The notes under the pieces: model-generated
What the model was told of the DNA's origin: nothing
The model's input: the letters and a program-made list of their open reading frames with translations, nothing else
Database searches by the model: none
Translations under genes and position numbers: made by a program
NCBI RefSeq assembly: GCF_900112415.1
Contig: NZ_FOLV01000010.1
Coordinates: 19,049 to 83,048, forward strand
DNA length: 64,000 nt
Direction of reading: 5' to 3'
Source of the DNA: Bacillus sp. 491mf
GTDB taxonomy: Bacteria; Bacillota; Bacilli; Bacillales; Bacillaceae_G
Shown here: piece by piece, positions 1-9,310 of the stretch
Layout of the letters: every line of letters begins with the position of its first letter
Position numbering within the stretch: position 1 is the stretch's first letter

Positions 1-401
1 AAATTAGCTTCTTTTCCTTGATCAACAACTTCAACACCTGCATCAACCTTAAGACTCATTTCCTCACCTGTGTAGTCCAATTCTTTTGGAAGATCCTCTA
101 TCGATTTTGCTTCACCTGATTTTGCTGCTGGAACCTCTCCCTTATTATTAGGGTCAGACTTTTCTTCACTTACTTTCTCTTCTTCAATTGGATTTTTTCC
201 TATTTTTAGTTCTAATTCATTACCTACTATCTTAGTAACTTTCCCAAATTTAATATCTGTTTTAGCCGATTGCCCCTCTTTTTCAACTGATTGTATTTTA
301 TTTGTTGATTGTTCTGTATTATTTTTTTCTGTAATATTCTTACACCCCGTTATTAAAAAGAATAAAGAGAATGCACCTACTACATAACCTATTTTTTTCA
401 T
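1..401 (-). CDS. Lipoprotein, C-terminus beyond the left edge
   Basis: The frame is open from an ATG at 401 to the window edge, so about 133 residues are visible. The start is a lipoprotein signal: MKK, a hydrophobic stretch and an ITGC lipobox with Cys at about residue 20. The rest is charged and Lys/Glu-rich. It begins 16 bases after the permease stop, preceded by a weak AGGA site, so it is probably the third gene of the ABC exporter operon. I do not recognise the family; a role as an accessory surface lipoprotein of the exporter is inferred from position only. Confidence 0.75.
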   Translation of the reverse strand, partial: MKKIGYVVGAFSLFFLITGCKNITEKNNTEQSTNKIQSVEKEGQSAKTDIKFGKVTKIVGNELELKIGKNPIEEEKVSEEKSDPNNKGEVPAAKSGEAKSIEDLPKELDYTGEEMSLKVDAGVEVVDQGKEAN

Positions 402-416
402 TTGTTTTTCCTACTT

Positions 417-1616
417 TCAATTTTTATTTAGAGCCTTAACTGGTGTGAGTTTTGATGCCTTATAGGCGGGGTAAAACCCAAATACAGTTGCCGTTAAAAT
501 AGCAAACCCAATGGCTATTATTTTCCCTTGAAAACTATCGTGTACTGGAATACTACTGTTTTTCAAGAATGGTAATAATATGTAACTAAATATTACTCCG
601 AAACTTCCTCCCATTACTCCTATTCCTATTGATTCATATAAAAACAGTTTTAATATATCCTGCTGACTCGTTCCAATTGCTTTTAAAATTCCAATCTCTT
701 TCGTTCTCTCATTGACAGATACAAAAAGTACATTCATAATGCCAATGCCACTGACGATAAATACAATAACTGCCATTGATATCAATAAAACATTCATTGT
801 TTTAGCTGATGACATAGCAGCATCAATTCTACTACCAGCGTCTTCTACTTCATACATATTGCTGTCATCAAAGACATAGTTTAAACTACTTTTAATACGC
901 TTCATCGCTGGCTTTATTTTATCTTTACCTGTTGCTAAAGCTACTCCCTGTGGAATAGACTGATCACCAATTAAATCATTTAAACTTAATGTTTCATAAG
1001 GTAAAAATATCGTATCGTCTGGATTAACTCCTTGAAGACCATCAGAAATTTTCTTTAACACTCCTATAACTTTGTAAGAGTAACCCTTAATAGTAATTTC
1101 TTTATCCAATGCTTGTTCTGAAGAACCAAAATATTGAGTTGCCAAATTGTTTCCTAATACAATACATCTTGTTCCTTCAGTAAAATCAGTTAAAGAAAAG
1201 TCGTTTCCTTTTTCTATTTTATAATTTGATACTTCTGAATATCCTTCACTTACACCTACGATTGACGTACTTTTTTTCTTACCATTCACTTTTACTTCAC
1301 TATATAATATTTCTCGTAAATAGATTTTCTTTAATAACGGATTTTCATCCTTAATTACATCTATTTCTTTCATTCCTAAGCGCTCTTTTTTTTGTTGTTT
1401 ATCATTATTTAGTGGTGGTTGATAATTTATATAGATTGTTTCAGCTGATAAATTTTTGAACTGATCTTCAATTTTCTTTTCACCACCTTGACCAATTGCT
1501 ATTACCGAAATAATGGTCATAGTTCCTATAACAATTCCTAATGAAGTCAGGATGACTTTATATTTATTTTGAATTAAATTCGTTAATATCATCCTAATTA
1601 ATTCAACAATATTCAT
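417..1616 (-). CDS. MacB/FtsX-type ABC transporter permease
   Basis: The 399-aa protein has the MacB layout: one N-terminal membrane segment (about 15-42), a large extracellular domain (about 45-270), then three membrane segments (about 275-300, 325-350, 365-388). The motif ERTKEIGILKAIG after the second segment is typical of this family. These permeases work with a HlyD-like adaptor and an ATPase to expel or sense antimicrobial peptides. It follows the adaptor by 4 bases with AAAGGATGAAGCT before ATG. No ATP-binding subunit gene is visible; the downstream gene is a lipoprotein. Confidence 0.9.
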   Translation of the reverse strand: MNIVELIRMILTNLIQNKYKVILTSLGIVIGTMTIISVIAIGQGGEKKIEDQFKNLSAETIYINYQPPLNNDKQQKKERLGMKEIDVIKDENPLLKKIYLREILYSEVKVNGKKKSTSIVGVSEGYSEVSNYKIEKGNDFSLTDFTEGTRCIVLGNNLATQYFGSSEQALDKEITIKGYSYKVIGVLKKISDGLQGVNPDDTIFLPYETLSLNDLIGDQSIPQGVALATGKDKIKPAMKRIKSSLNYVFDDSNMYEVEDAGSRIDAAMSSAKTMNVLLISMAVIVFIVSGIGIMNVLFVSVNERTKEIGILKAIGTSQQDILKLFLYESIGIGVMGGSFGVIFSYILLPFLKNSSIPVHDSFQGKIIAIGFAILTATVFGFYPAYKASKLTPVKALNKN

Positions 1617-1620
1617 AGCT

Positions 1621-2451
1621 TCATCCTTTCACAACCGCTATATCGCCCTCTTTTAATCCTTCTAGTACTTCACTGACACGGCCATCAGAGAAACCTGTTT
1701 TTATCTCTATTTGTTTAACTTCTTCTTTTTTATTACGAATTTGAACATACTGTTTACCATTTTTTATTTGAATCGCTTTATTTGAAATAGTTAACACATC
1801 TGTTAAACTCTTTTCAATAAACTTAGCTGAACAAGTCATTCCTGGTAAAAGAACTACTTCATTATTATCAAATTGAACTGTTACCTCATATTCAACCCCT
1901 TCTTGCCCATCTTTAGGTAAACCATTTATCTCAGTCACTTTACTAGCTATTTCAGTACTTGAATCCCCAATGAAATTCAATTTAACCTCTTGACCTATTT
2001 CGACAGCATTTATATTATCTTGCTTAACTTTTATACGAGCAGATTTTTTGTCAGAACTTCCAATTGTAACAATTGGCTGTTTATACTGAATTTCTTTTTT
2101 GTTTTCAGCCTGAATTTTTGTAACAATACCATTACTTTCTGATAAGATGACATTTCCTAAACTATCTCTCAAAATAGGCTGTTCTTTTTTGACGATATCC
2201 CCTTCTTTAACAAAAACTTTATCTACCATCATCCAGTATGGTTTTGTATAAGTTGTTTCATCAAAAAAGACCTTTCCCCCACCGTCAAAATGAGAAGTAA
2301 TATTCCCCTTACTTACAGGATACTCTCTCCATAATTCAGGTATTTTTTGTTCCTCTTGTCTCTTTTCATAATAATGATAGAATCCAAAACCACCAATCAT
2401 GATGAGAAAAGTTGCAAAAAGTAAAAATTTCTTTAGTTTATTTTTTCTCAC
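1621..2451 (-). CDS. HlyD/MacA-like membrane-fusion (adaptor) protein
   Basis: 276 aa with one N-terminal membrane segment (about 9-25), a lipoyl/barrel-sandwich region (about 45-125, including VKEGDIVKKEQPIL) and a beta-barrel C-terminus (VLLPGMTCSA, LKEGDIAVVKG). This is the standard adaptor of MacB-type exporters. It is shorter than MacA because the coiled-coil hairpin is nearly absent, as is common in Gram-positives. It is the first gene of the exporter operon, 92 bases downstream of the histidine kinase gene and separated from it by a hairpin, so it may have its own promoter driven by the adjacent response regulator. Confidence 0.85.
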   Translation of the reverse strand: MRKNKLKKFLLFATFLIMIGGFGFYHYYEKRQEEQKIPELWREYPVSKGNITSHFDGGGKVFFDETTYTKPYWMMVDKVFVKEGDIVKKEQPILRDSLGNVILSESNGIVTKIQAENKKEIQYKQPIVTIGSSDKKSARIKVKQDNINAVEIGQEVKLNFIGDSSTEIASKVTEINGLPKDGQEGVEYEVTVQFDNNEVVLLPGMTCSAKFIEKSLTDVLTISNKAIQIKNGKQYVQIRNKKEEVKQIEIKTGFSDGRVSEVLEGLKEGDIAVVKG

Positions 2452-2516
2452 TATACTTCCCCTCTCTTTAAGTTAAAAACAGTTTAACAAATTCATTGTT
2501 AGATTTTCGTTAGGTA

Positions 2517-2563
2517 AAAAAAAGAGTAAAATTAGTTGGAATATCAACTAGTTTTACTCTTTC
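2517..2563 (-). terminator. Rho-independent terminator of the two-component genes
   Basis: On the minus strand AGAGTAAAACTAGTTGA pairs with an AACTAATTTTACTCT arm and is followed by a T-run. The left arm overlaps the last codons and stop of the kinase gene, so the kinase 3' end doubles as the terminator stem. It separates the regulators from the exporter genes. Confidence 0.7.
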
Positions 2564-3677
2564 TCTGGATTAAATTAATACATGTCAAATTATTTTTATC
2601 ATTTTTAATGCACCATTCTATTTCATGTCTCTCTAAAATATTTTTTACAATTGTTAAACCCAAACCTGCGCCAGAATATTCTCTAGACCAAGATGAATCT
2701 ACCCTGTAAAAAGCATCCGTTAAATGATTAATGTGTTTATTATCAATCGTTTTTCCTGTATTACAAATTTCAATTTTTAAATCATCATTCTTTAAATAAC
2801 TTTTAATCCAAATTTTACCGTTCAATTCATTATACTTGTAGGCATTTTCAATTAGATTATAAAAAACTCGATATAATAAATCAGGATTTCCAATAATACT
2901 ACACTCTTCTAAATTTAGAACTAAATTAATCTGGTACTCTTGATACAAAGGTGATAATTCTTCTATTATTTCTTCTAATAATAAATCTAAGTAGACTTCT
3001 TCATTGGTGATTTTTACAAATTGAGTGGTGTTTGCAATAAGCAACAAATCATCAACAATTTGACTTAATCGATTGATATTTTTTAATTGTAGAGCATTAT
3101 TTTTAATCTCTTCTTCCGATTGAGTAGCTATTTCTTTATTTGTCACTTGTAAACTTGCTTTCATAATACTCAAAGGCGTTTTTAGTTCATGAGCTGCACT
3201 AGCTGCAAATTGTTTTTGTCTAGAAAATGCTTCTTCAATTCGATCTAACATATGATTTACACTATCGGTCAGCTTTATTATTTCATCACTCGCATCTTTT
3301 TTTTCTAACCGTTCTGATAAATTTGATTCATCTATTTTTTCTATGCCTTTCTTTAATTCAATAACAGGTTTAATAGCATGTCCAGAAACAATATAAACGA
3401 GTCCTGTTCCAATAACGATTGAAAAAAAGCCAAAAATAATACTTCTATAATCAAAAGTCTGTTTCATTTCAATTTGATCAGTTGTATTTGTGGAAGGTAA
3501 AAATTCATTATTTGGTGAAATTGTTTCCATTGCTGGCACAGATTCTTGTGCTGGCACAATTAATTGCTGACCATTTGAAATCGCAAATACAGTCATTGCA
3601 ACAGACACAATTGTTAAAATCATTCCTGTCAAAACTGTTATTCTCATTTGAAGTGATAATCTATTAAATCTCGTCAT
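2544..3677 (-). CDS. Sensor histidine kinase
   Basis: 377 aa. Two membrane segments (about 13-33 and 79-99) flank a short extracellular loop of about 45 residues. HAMP follows (about 100-150), then HisKA with the phospho-acceptor His163 in AAHELKTPLS, then HATPase_c with the N-box NLIENAYKY and the G-box GAGLGLTIVK. It starts directly after the stop of the response-regulator gene, so the two are co-translated. The adjacent exporter suggests a peptide or cell-envelope stress signal; that is inference. It belongs to the OmpR-partner class of orthodox kinases. Confidence 0.93.
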   Translation of the reverse strand: MTRFNRLSLQMRITVLTGMILTIVSVAMTVFAISNGQQLIVPAQESVPAMETISPNNEFLPSTNTTDQIEMKQTFDYRSIIFGFFSIVIGTGLVYIVSGHAIKPVIELKKGIEKIDESNLSERLEKKDASDEIIKLTDSVNHMLDRIEEAFSRQKQFAASAAHELKTPLSIMKASLQVTNKEIATQSEEEIKNNALQLKNINRLSQIVDDLLLIANTTQFVKITNEEVYLDLLLEEIIEELSPLYQEYQINLVLNLEECSIIGNPDLLYRVFYNLIENAYKYNELNGKIWIKSYLKNDDLKIEICNTGKTIDNKHINHLTDAFYRVDSSWSREYSGAGLGLTIVKNILERHEIEWCIKNDKNNLTCINLIQRKSKTS

Positions 3678-4352
3678 CTATTTCTCCTCTTCGATTATAT
3701 ACCCTTGACCTCTTACTGTTTCTATTATTTCTACGTTAAAAACTTCTCGCATTTTTTTCTTTAAAACTGATATATGATACCTTAGTGAACTAGAAAAAGG
3801 ATTAACTTCATCATTCCATACATGATCTATTATTTCTTCTGGACTAATTACTCTGCCACGATTAAAAACTAAATATTCTATGATTCCAAATTCTTTATTT
3901 GTCAATTCTAACTCTTTATCTTTTGTAACAATTTTTTTATTTTTTGTCTGTAAAGTTAAGTTGAAAAATTGAATATCTAAAGGGATCTGTTTGAATTCTC
4001 TATGCAGTAAATTCCTAATTCTAACAGATAGTTCTCCAAAATCAAATGGTTTAATTAAATAATCATCTGCACCTTGTTCGATACCTTTAACCCTATCTTC
4101 AATAGAGACGCGAGCAGATAATATGATTGTCTTTATCATTTCCTGCTGAGTTCTGATGTGTGCCAATACTTCTAATCCATCCTTTTTGGGTAGATTTAAA
4201 TCCAACACCACCAAATCATATTGATTTACTTCTATTTGAAAGATAGCATCTTCACCATCAAATGATTGATCCACAGCATAGCCTTCTAATTCTAAACCTT
4301 TAGTTAAAACGTCTGAAAGCATTTTTTCATCTTCTACAATTAATAATCTCAA
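3678..4352 (-). CDS. OmpR-family response regulator
   Basis: A receiver domain with acidic pocket VEDE, phospho-acceptor Asp51 (VVLDLNLP) and Lys in IKPF is followed by a winged-helix DNA-binding domain (about 125-222; ELTNKEFGIIEYL, VRGQGYII). I choose the TTG at 4352 because GGGAGG lies 7 bases upstream; a GTG at 4367 would overlap that site. It is first in a two-gene regulatory operon with the kinase, next to the exporter operon it probably controls. Confidence 0.92.
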   Translation of the reverse strand: MRLLIVEDEKMLSDVLTKGLELEGYAVDQSFDGEDAIFQIEVNQYDLVVLDLNLPKKDGLEVLAHIRTQQEMIKTIILSARVSIEDRVKGIEQGADDYLIKPFDFGELSVRIRNLLHREFKQIPLDIQFFNLTLQTKNKKIVTKDKELELTNKEFGIIEYLVFNRGRVISPEEIIDHVWNDEVNPFSSSLRYHISVLKKKMREVFNVEIIETVRGQGYIIEEEK

Positions 4353-4402
4353 GTCTATCCCTCCCACCTCATTATAACAAATAGAATGTTAGTTCTATGT
4401 TA

Positions 4403-4436
4403 GGGATCACCTTATCAAAAAAAAGAAAATTGTACG
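4403..4436 (+). repeat. Left terminal inverted repeat of the Tn3-like cassette
   Basis: GGGATCACCTTATC, then A8, then GAAAATTGTACG. It matches the reverse complement of 9311-9343 except for one substitution (A for G at the fourth base) and one extra A. The inner end ACGTTAC resembles the ACGTTAAG of classical Tn3-family ends. Confidence 0.85.
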
Positions 4437-4494
4437 TTACGACACATTTAAGTCAATACCCTGTACTCTAAGAGGAGAATAGGTCCAACTAGGT

Positions 4495-4641
4495 GTTGCA
4501 AAAATTAACATATATGCAACACTTCTCTTGGGCTTGATTTTTATAGCGTCACGACGTTGCATATATTATGTTGCAAATTGAATCCCGAAAATAATACGAT
4601 ATTCGTAGCAAAATAGAAAAATAGATTTATGCAACGTTAGG
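4495..4641. promoter_or_regulatory. Resolution (res) site of the resolvase
   Basis: Immediately upstream of the resolvase are inverted arms GTTGCA/TGCAAC at 4495-4500 and 4515-4520, GTTGCA/TTGCAA at 4556-4561 and 4571-4576, and a single TGCAAC at 4630-4635. Three such subsites beside tnpR are the layout of a Tn3-type res site, which also contains the tnpR promoter and its autoregulation. Confidence 0.6.
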
Positions 4642-4650
4642 GGCAAAAAA

Positions 4651-5238
4651 ATGAATTACGCATATATTCGGGTGTCAACTCCGCAACAAGACTATACATT
4701 TCAAAAAAACGAAATACTTACATATTGCGAGGCTAACAAAATTGAATTGTTGGAAGAATGTATTTTTGAAGAAAAACAAAGTGGAAAAAACATGGAGAGA
4801 GAACAATTTCAAATTCTTATGCAGCGGCTCAATCCAGGAGATACACTTATTGTCTATAAACTAGATCGTTTAGGTAGAAATCTTTCTGATATGATCCGTA
4901 CGCATGAAAAACTGATCAAACATGATATTGGGGTTATTGCTATTAACGATAACATTGATACGCGGAAGAAAGATGATATGACTACGAAAGTAATGGTTAC
5001 AATCTTATCTTTATTTGCTGACATTGAACGAAACTATATACTGGAGCGAACGCAGGCTGGACGTATGAAGTATGTAGAAAATGGTGGAAAACTGGGGAGA
5101 ACTCCTAAAATCAATAAGTCTAAAACGGATCTAATACTTGAGTTACTTGATCAAGGAAAAACGAAACAAGAAATTGCTGATTTTTTAAATGTTGATAGAA
5201 CTACTATTTATCGAACATTAAAGCGAAATGGTTATTAA
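4651..5238 (+). CDS. tnpR: Serine resolvase TnpR
   Basis: 195 aa, normal for Tn3-family resolvases. The N-terminal catalytic domain has the nucleophile Ser9 in YIRVST and the active-site arginines of KLDRLGRN. A long helix with ERNYILERTQAG follows, then a C-terminal helix-turn-helix (about 150-190; GKTKQEIADFLNVDRTTIYR). It resolves cointegrates between two res copies after replicative transposition. It lies just inside the left repeat, reads inward, and has the res-like arms directly upstream. A distant relative acting as an invertase is possible but the context argues for resolvase. Confidence 0.92.
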   Translation: MNYAYIRVSTPQQDYTFQKNEILTYCEANKIELLEECIFEEKQSGKNMEREQFQILMQRLNPGDTLIVYKLDRLGRNLSDMIRTHEKLIKHDIGVIAINDNIDTRKKDDMTTKVMVTILSLFADIERNYILERTQAGRMKYVENGGKLGRTPKINKSKTDLILELLDQGKTKQEIADFLNVDRTTIYRTLKRNGY

Positions 5239-5466
5239 AATAATTTTGAACAACAAGTACTATCTATACTTTTATAGGCTATATTCATTTTTCTATAAAA
5301 TTTTCAGTTTTACTGAAGGGATGCATCACAACAGCAGGAGCTAAACTATAGATATTGGCTCCTCCTATTTGCGAATTATTTGATTATAAATGATATGGTT
5401 CTAAAGTTATATAGTACGATAATTAATGATTTTAACGAATACACTTTATGGATTTATATTTTTTAT

Positions 5467-5829
5467 TCAGCCTATAAAATCTTGTAACAAATATCCAATT
5501 GTCATGATAGCCATTAGCCCATTAACGATAAGAGCTATTACAATTGATAATTCTGTGGTAGGTGAAAACATAATAACTAGTGAAACAATAGCTGCAAGAA
5601 AAGGAATTACTTTTCTTGTTCTTGTTATGCGAAATTTTTTGCTTTTTTTTAGTTGTGGTAGTATTCTACCGATAATTAACAAGAAAGGAGTGGTAGCCAA
5701 TATACCTAACCAACCAAGAGGACTTTCAACAAACCAAGGTAAAAATGGCATGGCTGAAGAAAATATAAATAAGTTCAGTACTAACAGAACTAATTGTATA
5801 AGTGATAATCTTATATGTAGTTGTTTCAT
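5467..5829 (-). CDS. Small four-helix membrane protein, passenger of the cassette
   Basis: 120 aa with about four hydrophobic segments (8-28, 38-56, 74-92, 95-116) and a basic loop KKSKKFRITRTRK between the second and third. A good GGAGGTG site precedes ATG. I do not recognise the family. It lies between the resolvase and the large surface protein inside the transposon-like unit and reads in the same direction as the surface protein. Immunity or accessory function for that protein is possible but unsupported. Confidence 0.75.
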   Translation of the reverse strand: MKQLHIRLSLIQLVLLVLNLFIFSSAMPFLPWFVESPLGWLGILATTPFLLIIGRILPQLKKSKKFRITRTRKVIPFLAAIVSLVIMFSPTTELSIVIALIVNGLMAIMTIGYLLQDFIG

Positions 5830-6004
5830 TTCGTTACACCTCCGATACTATACAAATTTAATTATGTTTTATTTTTTAACGGTGGTCACTTTGTACAGTA
5901 AAGGATTCTCAAGACTTCATAGCATGTTTTCCCCTCGATTTCTTGCTAATCTGTCAAGAAAAATCCATCAGTGTTTTCATAATATAGAAATATAGTATAC
6001 ATAG

Positions 6005-6053
6005 AATAAGGGAATGCAGTACACATCAGCATACAAGCATTCCCTTGTTATTA
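6005..6053. terminator. Terminator downstream of the surface-protein gene
   Basis: AATAAGGGAATGC pairs with GCATTCCCTTGTTATT across a 20-base loop. A/T runs on both sides allow it to act in either direction. It follows the stop of the surface-protein gene. Confidence 0.7.
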
Positions 6054-6055
6054 TT

Positions 6056-8290
6056 TTACATTTTATGTCCCCACTGGTCAAAGTGATAATCTTTACCGTC
6101 GATTTTAAACCAACCGTCTGCATAAAGTGAACCATCTTCTCTAGCACAATACCAAAGGTATCCGTATGCAAGAGGCCAAGGTCTATATCCCCCACCAACG
6201 TTGAACCATCCTGTTTTAGCTGCCCCATTCTCATCGAAGTAATAATATTTATTATCGATAGTTTGCCAGCCCGTTTGTGCTACGCCGTTATTGTCAAAGT
6301 GGTATATCTTACCATCTATTTTTTCAAACCCTGCTCGGTTAACTGATCCATCTTCATGAAAATAATATCTTTTTCCGTCAATGTCTTTATGCGCATTGAA
6401 CGTAGAATTGAGGCCATTTTCGAAGTAGTATCTTTTACCGTCTATCATTTTCCAACCGGTATAGGAAGGTCCATCTTCTAAACTATAATATGCTATTGTG
6501 TTCGCATTTTTGTTGATTCCTGTTTTCAAAATCGAACCGTCTTTATTAAATGCTAATATTTTGTTGTCAAACTTAACATTAATAGCACTGTCTATAACTT
6601 GTCCATTTAGATTAGAAACCCTCTCAAGCACACCTTTGTCGGAAAAGTGAAGGATGACATTTTGATCTTCTAGACGTAGTTCACCTTTCTGGACCACAGT
6701 ACCTCCGAAATGATAAATTTTACCATCAATTTCCCGTAAACCATTTTCAATAAGTGCTCCAGAATCATCGGAATAGGAACGACCATCATATCCACTCTTG
6801 CTCCATACTGATCGTTGCAAAGCGCCAGAATCATCGAAAGTATAAAACTTACCCTCAATCCGTCCTACACCAGCTTTATTTCTCGCCGTAGCTAATTCGC
6901 CATTAGACGGATCAAAATAATAAGTTTTCCCCTTAATGTCTTGCCAGCCTTTCAAAAGGGCTCCTTCAGCATCTGCAAAATGATATTTCGAATCTTTGTT
7001 TACCCAACTGTTCTTTATCACGTTTCCAGAGGAATCTTTTGCAATCAATTTAGTAGAATCTTTTTCATCAGCTACAAACTGTGCTCCGTCATACTTATGT
7101 TTCTCATTTTCTTTACCCGGATACCACTCTATTAACCAATTATGAATTTCATCGTTGCTTTTATCATCGAAACGAATTTCAGAGTCGAAACGCTCGCCAG
7201 TACCGAACTTGTAAGTATCCCTATCACCAGCTAAACTTACTCCATTCTTGTTATTCAAACGGAACTGAGATGAACCACTTGCATTATTTTCCACCTGAAC
7301 AAGTTCAAATACTTCATCATCGCCAAGCGAATCGGAATATTGAAGTTCGTTTCCTTCTTTTCCTGAAAGGTATTTTGAACCTGTTTTTACGATTACTTTA
7401 TTCGTTCCTTTTTTATAAGGGATAATTTGATAAGGTTTACCATCATTTAGTCTAATGTATTCCAGTAGCAGACCTGTCTCTATGACGTTAGTACGCTCTG
7501 CCAATACATCAGATAATCGATCATAAAAATCTGCACGAGCTTTAGGGTCATTATTAACATAGTTGTCAAGGACATCTTTAGATACTGGCTTTGAAGTCAA
7601 TGTTATCAATCGTTTTTGCTCATCTGATAATTTATTTGCTATCTGATCAAATAGGTAATCTGAATTTCTAGCAATCACCGTCCAATCGCCAAAGGAGTCG
7701 CCGGAATATTTTTTGTAAAGTGGACCAAGGAATCTTGGGTTTTTACCAGATGCTTTTTCTACAAATGCATGTTGGCCTTGATTCATCACAACTCCGGTCT
7801 TTCCTTCGTCTAATTGTGCTTGTGTAATGTAAAGAAGATCGTGTTCTGAGACATTTGCTGCATTAGGGTTTAAATCTATAATTGCACCTGCTTCAGTAAT
7901 TTTAAGCTGCTGCCCAGATCTTAGTTGATGAATTTCAATTCTTCCATTTGGATAGCGTACTTTAACTGGTTTAAGAAAATTTGAATCACCTTGTGTATGA
8001 TACATGGAAATATTAAATTCCCCAGATGTAAAACTAGGAGCCTGGTAAGTTTCGTTTTCTGCATATACATCAATGTGAGTGCCTGGGTCTGGATTCCCTG
8101 GGGTTATTCCAAGTGCTTCATAAGTGTTTGCTACAGCACCTAATACAGTAATACCTATATCTAATACCGCACCTATCCCTGCGCTAGCCTTATTTTCTGC
8201 AATCGGTGCCATAGAAAAAAGAATTCCCAATGCCGCTGTAGCAGGAATTACCTTCTTTCCAATTCCATTTGTTTTAAATTTCTTTTTCAT
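6056..8290 (-). CDS. Secreted protein with choline-binding-type cell-wall repeats
   Basis: 744 aa. A signal peptide (about 1-36, ending ASA) leads to an N-terminal region of about 380 residues that I do not recognise. From about residue 420 to the end there are a dozen or more 18-22-residue repeats of the choline/cell-wall-binding type, such as GWQDIKGKTYYF, GWKMIDGKRYYF and GWFKIDGKDYHF. Such repeats anchor proteins to wall teichoic acid or polysaccharide. The N-terminal part shows no catalytic motif I can name, so it may be an adhesin or a toxin-like effector. Start: GAGAGGAG before ATG. As cargo of the Tn3-like unit it probably arrived by transfer. Confidence 0.85.
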   Translation of the reverse strand: MKKKFKTNGIGKKVIPATAALGILFSMAPIAENKASAGIGAVLDIGITVLGAVANTYEALGITPGNPDPGTHIDVYAENETYQAPSFTSGEFNISMYHTQGDSNFLKPVKVRYPNGRIEIHQLRSGQQLKITEAGAIIDLNPNAANVSEHDLLYITQAQLDEGKTGVVMNQGQHAFVEKASGKNPRFLGPLYKKYSGDSFGDWTVIARNSDYLFDQIANKLSDEQKRLITLTSKPVSKDVLDNYVNNDPKARADFYDRLSDVLAERTNVIETGLLLEYIRLNDGKPYQIIPYKKGTNKVIVKTGSKYLSGKEGNELQYSDSLGDDEVFELVQVENNASGSSQFRLNNKNGVSLAGDRDTYKFGTGERFDSEIRFDDKSNDEIHNWLIEWYPGKENEKHKYDGAQFVADEKDSTKLIAKDSSGNVIKNSWVNKDSKYHFADAEGALLKGWQDIKGKTYYFDPSNGELATARNKAGVGRIEGKFYTFDDSGALQRSVWSKSGYDGRSYSDDSGALIENGLREIDGKIYHFGGTVVQKGELRLEDQNVILHFSDKGVLERVSNLNGQVIDSAINVKFDNKILAFNKDGSILKTGINKNANTIAYYSLEDGPSYTGWKMIDGKRYYFENGLNSTFNAHKDIDGKRYYFHEDGSVNRAGFEKIDGKIYHFDNNGVAQTGWQTIDNKYYYFDENGAAKTGWFNVGGGYRPWPLAYGYLWYCAREDGSLYADGWFKIDGKDYHFDQWGHKM

Positions 8291-8930
8291 TCCGTTCTCC
8301 TCTCTTTGTGAAAATATTCACTTTAGAATCATCTAAAATTAATGTTCTGAAGTTCAGCATAGTTTAAAGACCTTTCAAATCCCTTGCATAAGTGTTACAA
8401 AAGTCTTTCATGAAATTATAAAGAAATCACGTAATCTGGAAACCTTTTCAATATAAAACCATTTATCCCCTTTATTAACCAATAAACAGGAAACTTTCAT
8501 ATTACTACCAACTAATAATTTGAAGTAATTGTGTATTTCTCCACATTCTCCATACTAGTTTCTTTCCTACAATTAAATTGATATCGTTTCATCGTATATC
8601 GTTAGAAACCCTTACAAAATACAGAGATCCAAGTACAGAAAAAGTACACATATTATTGTTAGCATGAGGTAAAGAGTAAACGGATTCTGTTATTCATCTC
8701 GGCCGAGCATCTTTAAAAATCAAAGAAAGACTTTTGTAATATTTACGAAAGTAATTTGAAAGACATTTAAAGTAAGATAAGCTTATTCCTGATATATATG
8801 CAAAACACTTTATATCTTGTTTTTCTAATACAATAAGAATATCGAAGTTGCTTAACAATCATTTCTTGAATTTTAAGCAATTTATGAGTTGCAAGGTACA
8901 TTTGTTACAAGTAACTCATGAAATGAATGA
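8291..8930. other. AT-rich non-coding stretch inside the cassette
   Basis: No convincing gene. It holds two facing copies of a 15-base word, TTACAAAAGTCTTTC at 8396-8410 and its complement at about 8736-8750, also present near 58,935-58,950. In one frame 8736-8776 reads KDFCNIYESNLKDI, closely matching a minus-strand reading near 58,900-58,950, so both are probably degraded ends of one gene family. Confidence 0.4.
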
Positions 8931-8935
8931 ATAAC

Positions 8936-9045
8936 TCGTTCAGATGTGTTAGAAAAATAAAATTGATCTAACCGAGCTTCCCTGAGCTCCTTTGAAATCA
9001 ACAAACCCCACAGAAAACATTTTTTGTTCTCTGTGGGGTTTGTTG
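8936..9045. repeat. Dispersed repeat with strong hairpin, also at 58.5 kb
   Basis: About 90 bases (CAGATGTGTTAGAAAAATAA onward) recur, as the reverse complement, at 58,470-58,590 with roughly 80-90% identity by eye. Each copy ends in a long hairpin (here 8999-9045, CAACAAACCCCACAGA pairing with TCTGTGGGGTTTGTTG). A short frame through both copies reads EARLDQFYFSNTSER. It is probably the shared 3' end and terminator of a lost gene or element. Confidence 0.6.
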
Positions 9046-9185
9046 TGCTTTTATGGAGGATGATTTGATTTATGAATACTACGTGTTCTAATGCTTTATT
9101 AAAATCCCGTATTTCCAGCAACTAGCTTTAAAAAGGAGATAGTCAGCACGATAAATAGCGTACGCAGTAAAAGAAAAGTAAAAGA

Positions 9186-9212
9186 ACCCTACATAATGTA
9201 AGGTTCTTTAAT
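9186..9212. terminator. Small hairpin near the right end of the cassette
   Basis: AGAACC, a 13-base loop and GGTTCT are followed by T-rich sequence. Possible terminator; weak because of the loop size. Confidence 0.35.
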
Positions 9213-9310
9213 CAGGTGATGTGCTGTACACCATAAATAATCATGAGAAGTTGAGTGAGCAGAATCAACTTCTTTTTATATTAGGAGTCACGTCACCAAA
9301 AGTAAAAAAT

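Noticed and set aside
4381-4402. Left repeat extending into the response-regulator promoter
   Set aside because: Similarity to the right repeat stops exactly at the GGG of 4403.
5426-5995. Plus-strand open frame over the small membrane protein
   Set aside because: Antisense shadow: the minus-strand gene has a ribosome site and regular membrane segments.
8882-9121. Minus-strand 79-codon open frame
   Set aside because: Runs through a terminator-like hairpin and part of a dispersed repeat; no ribosome site. Treated as repeat sequence.
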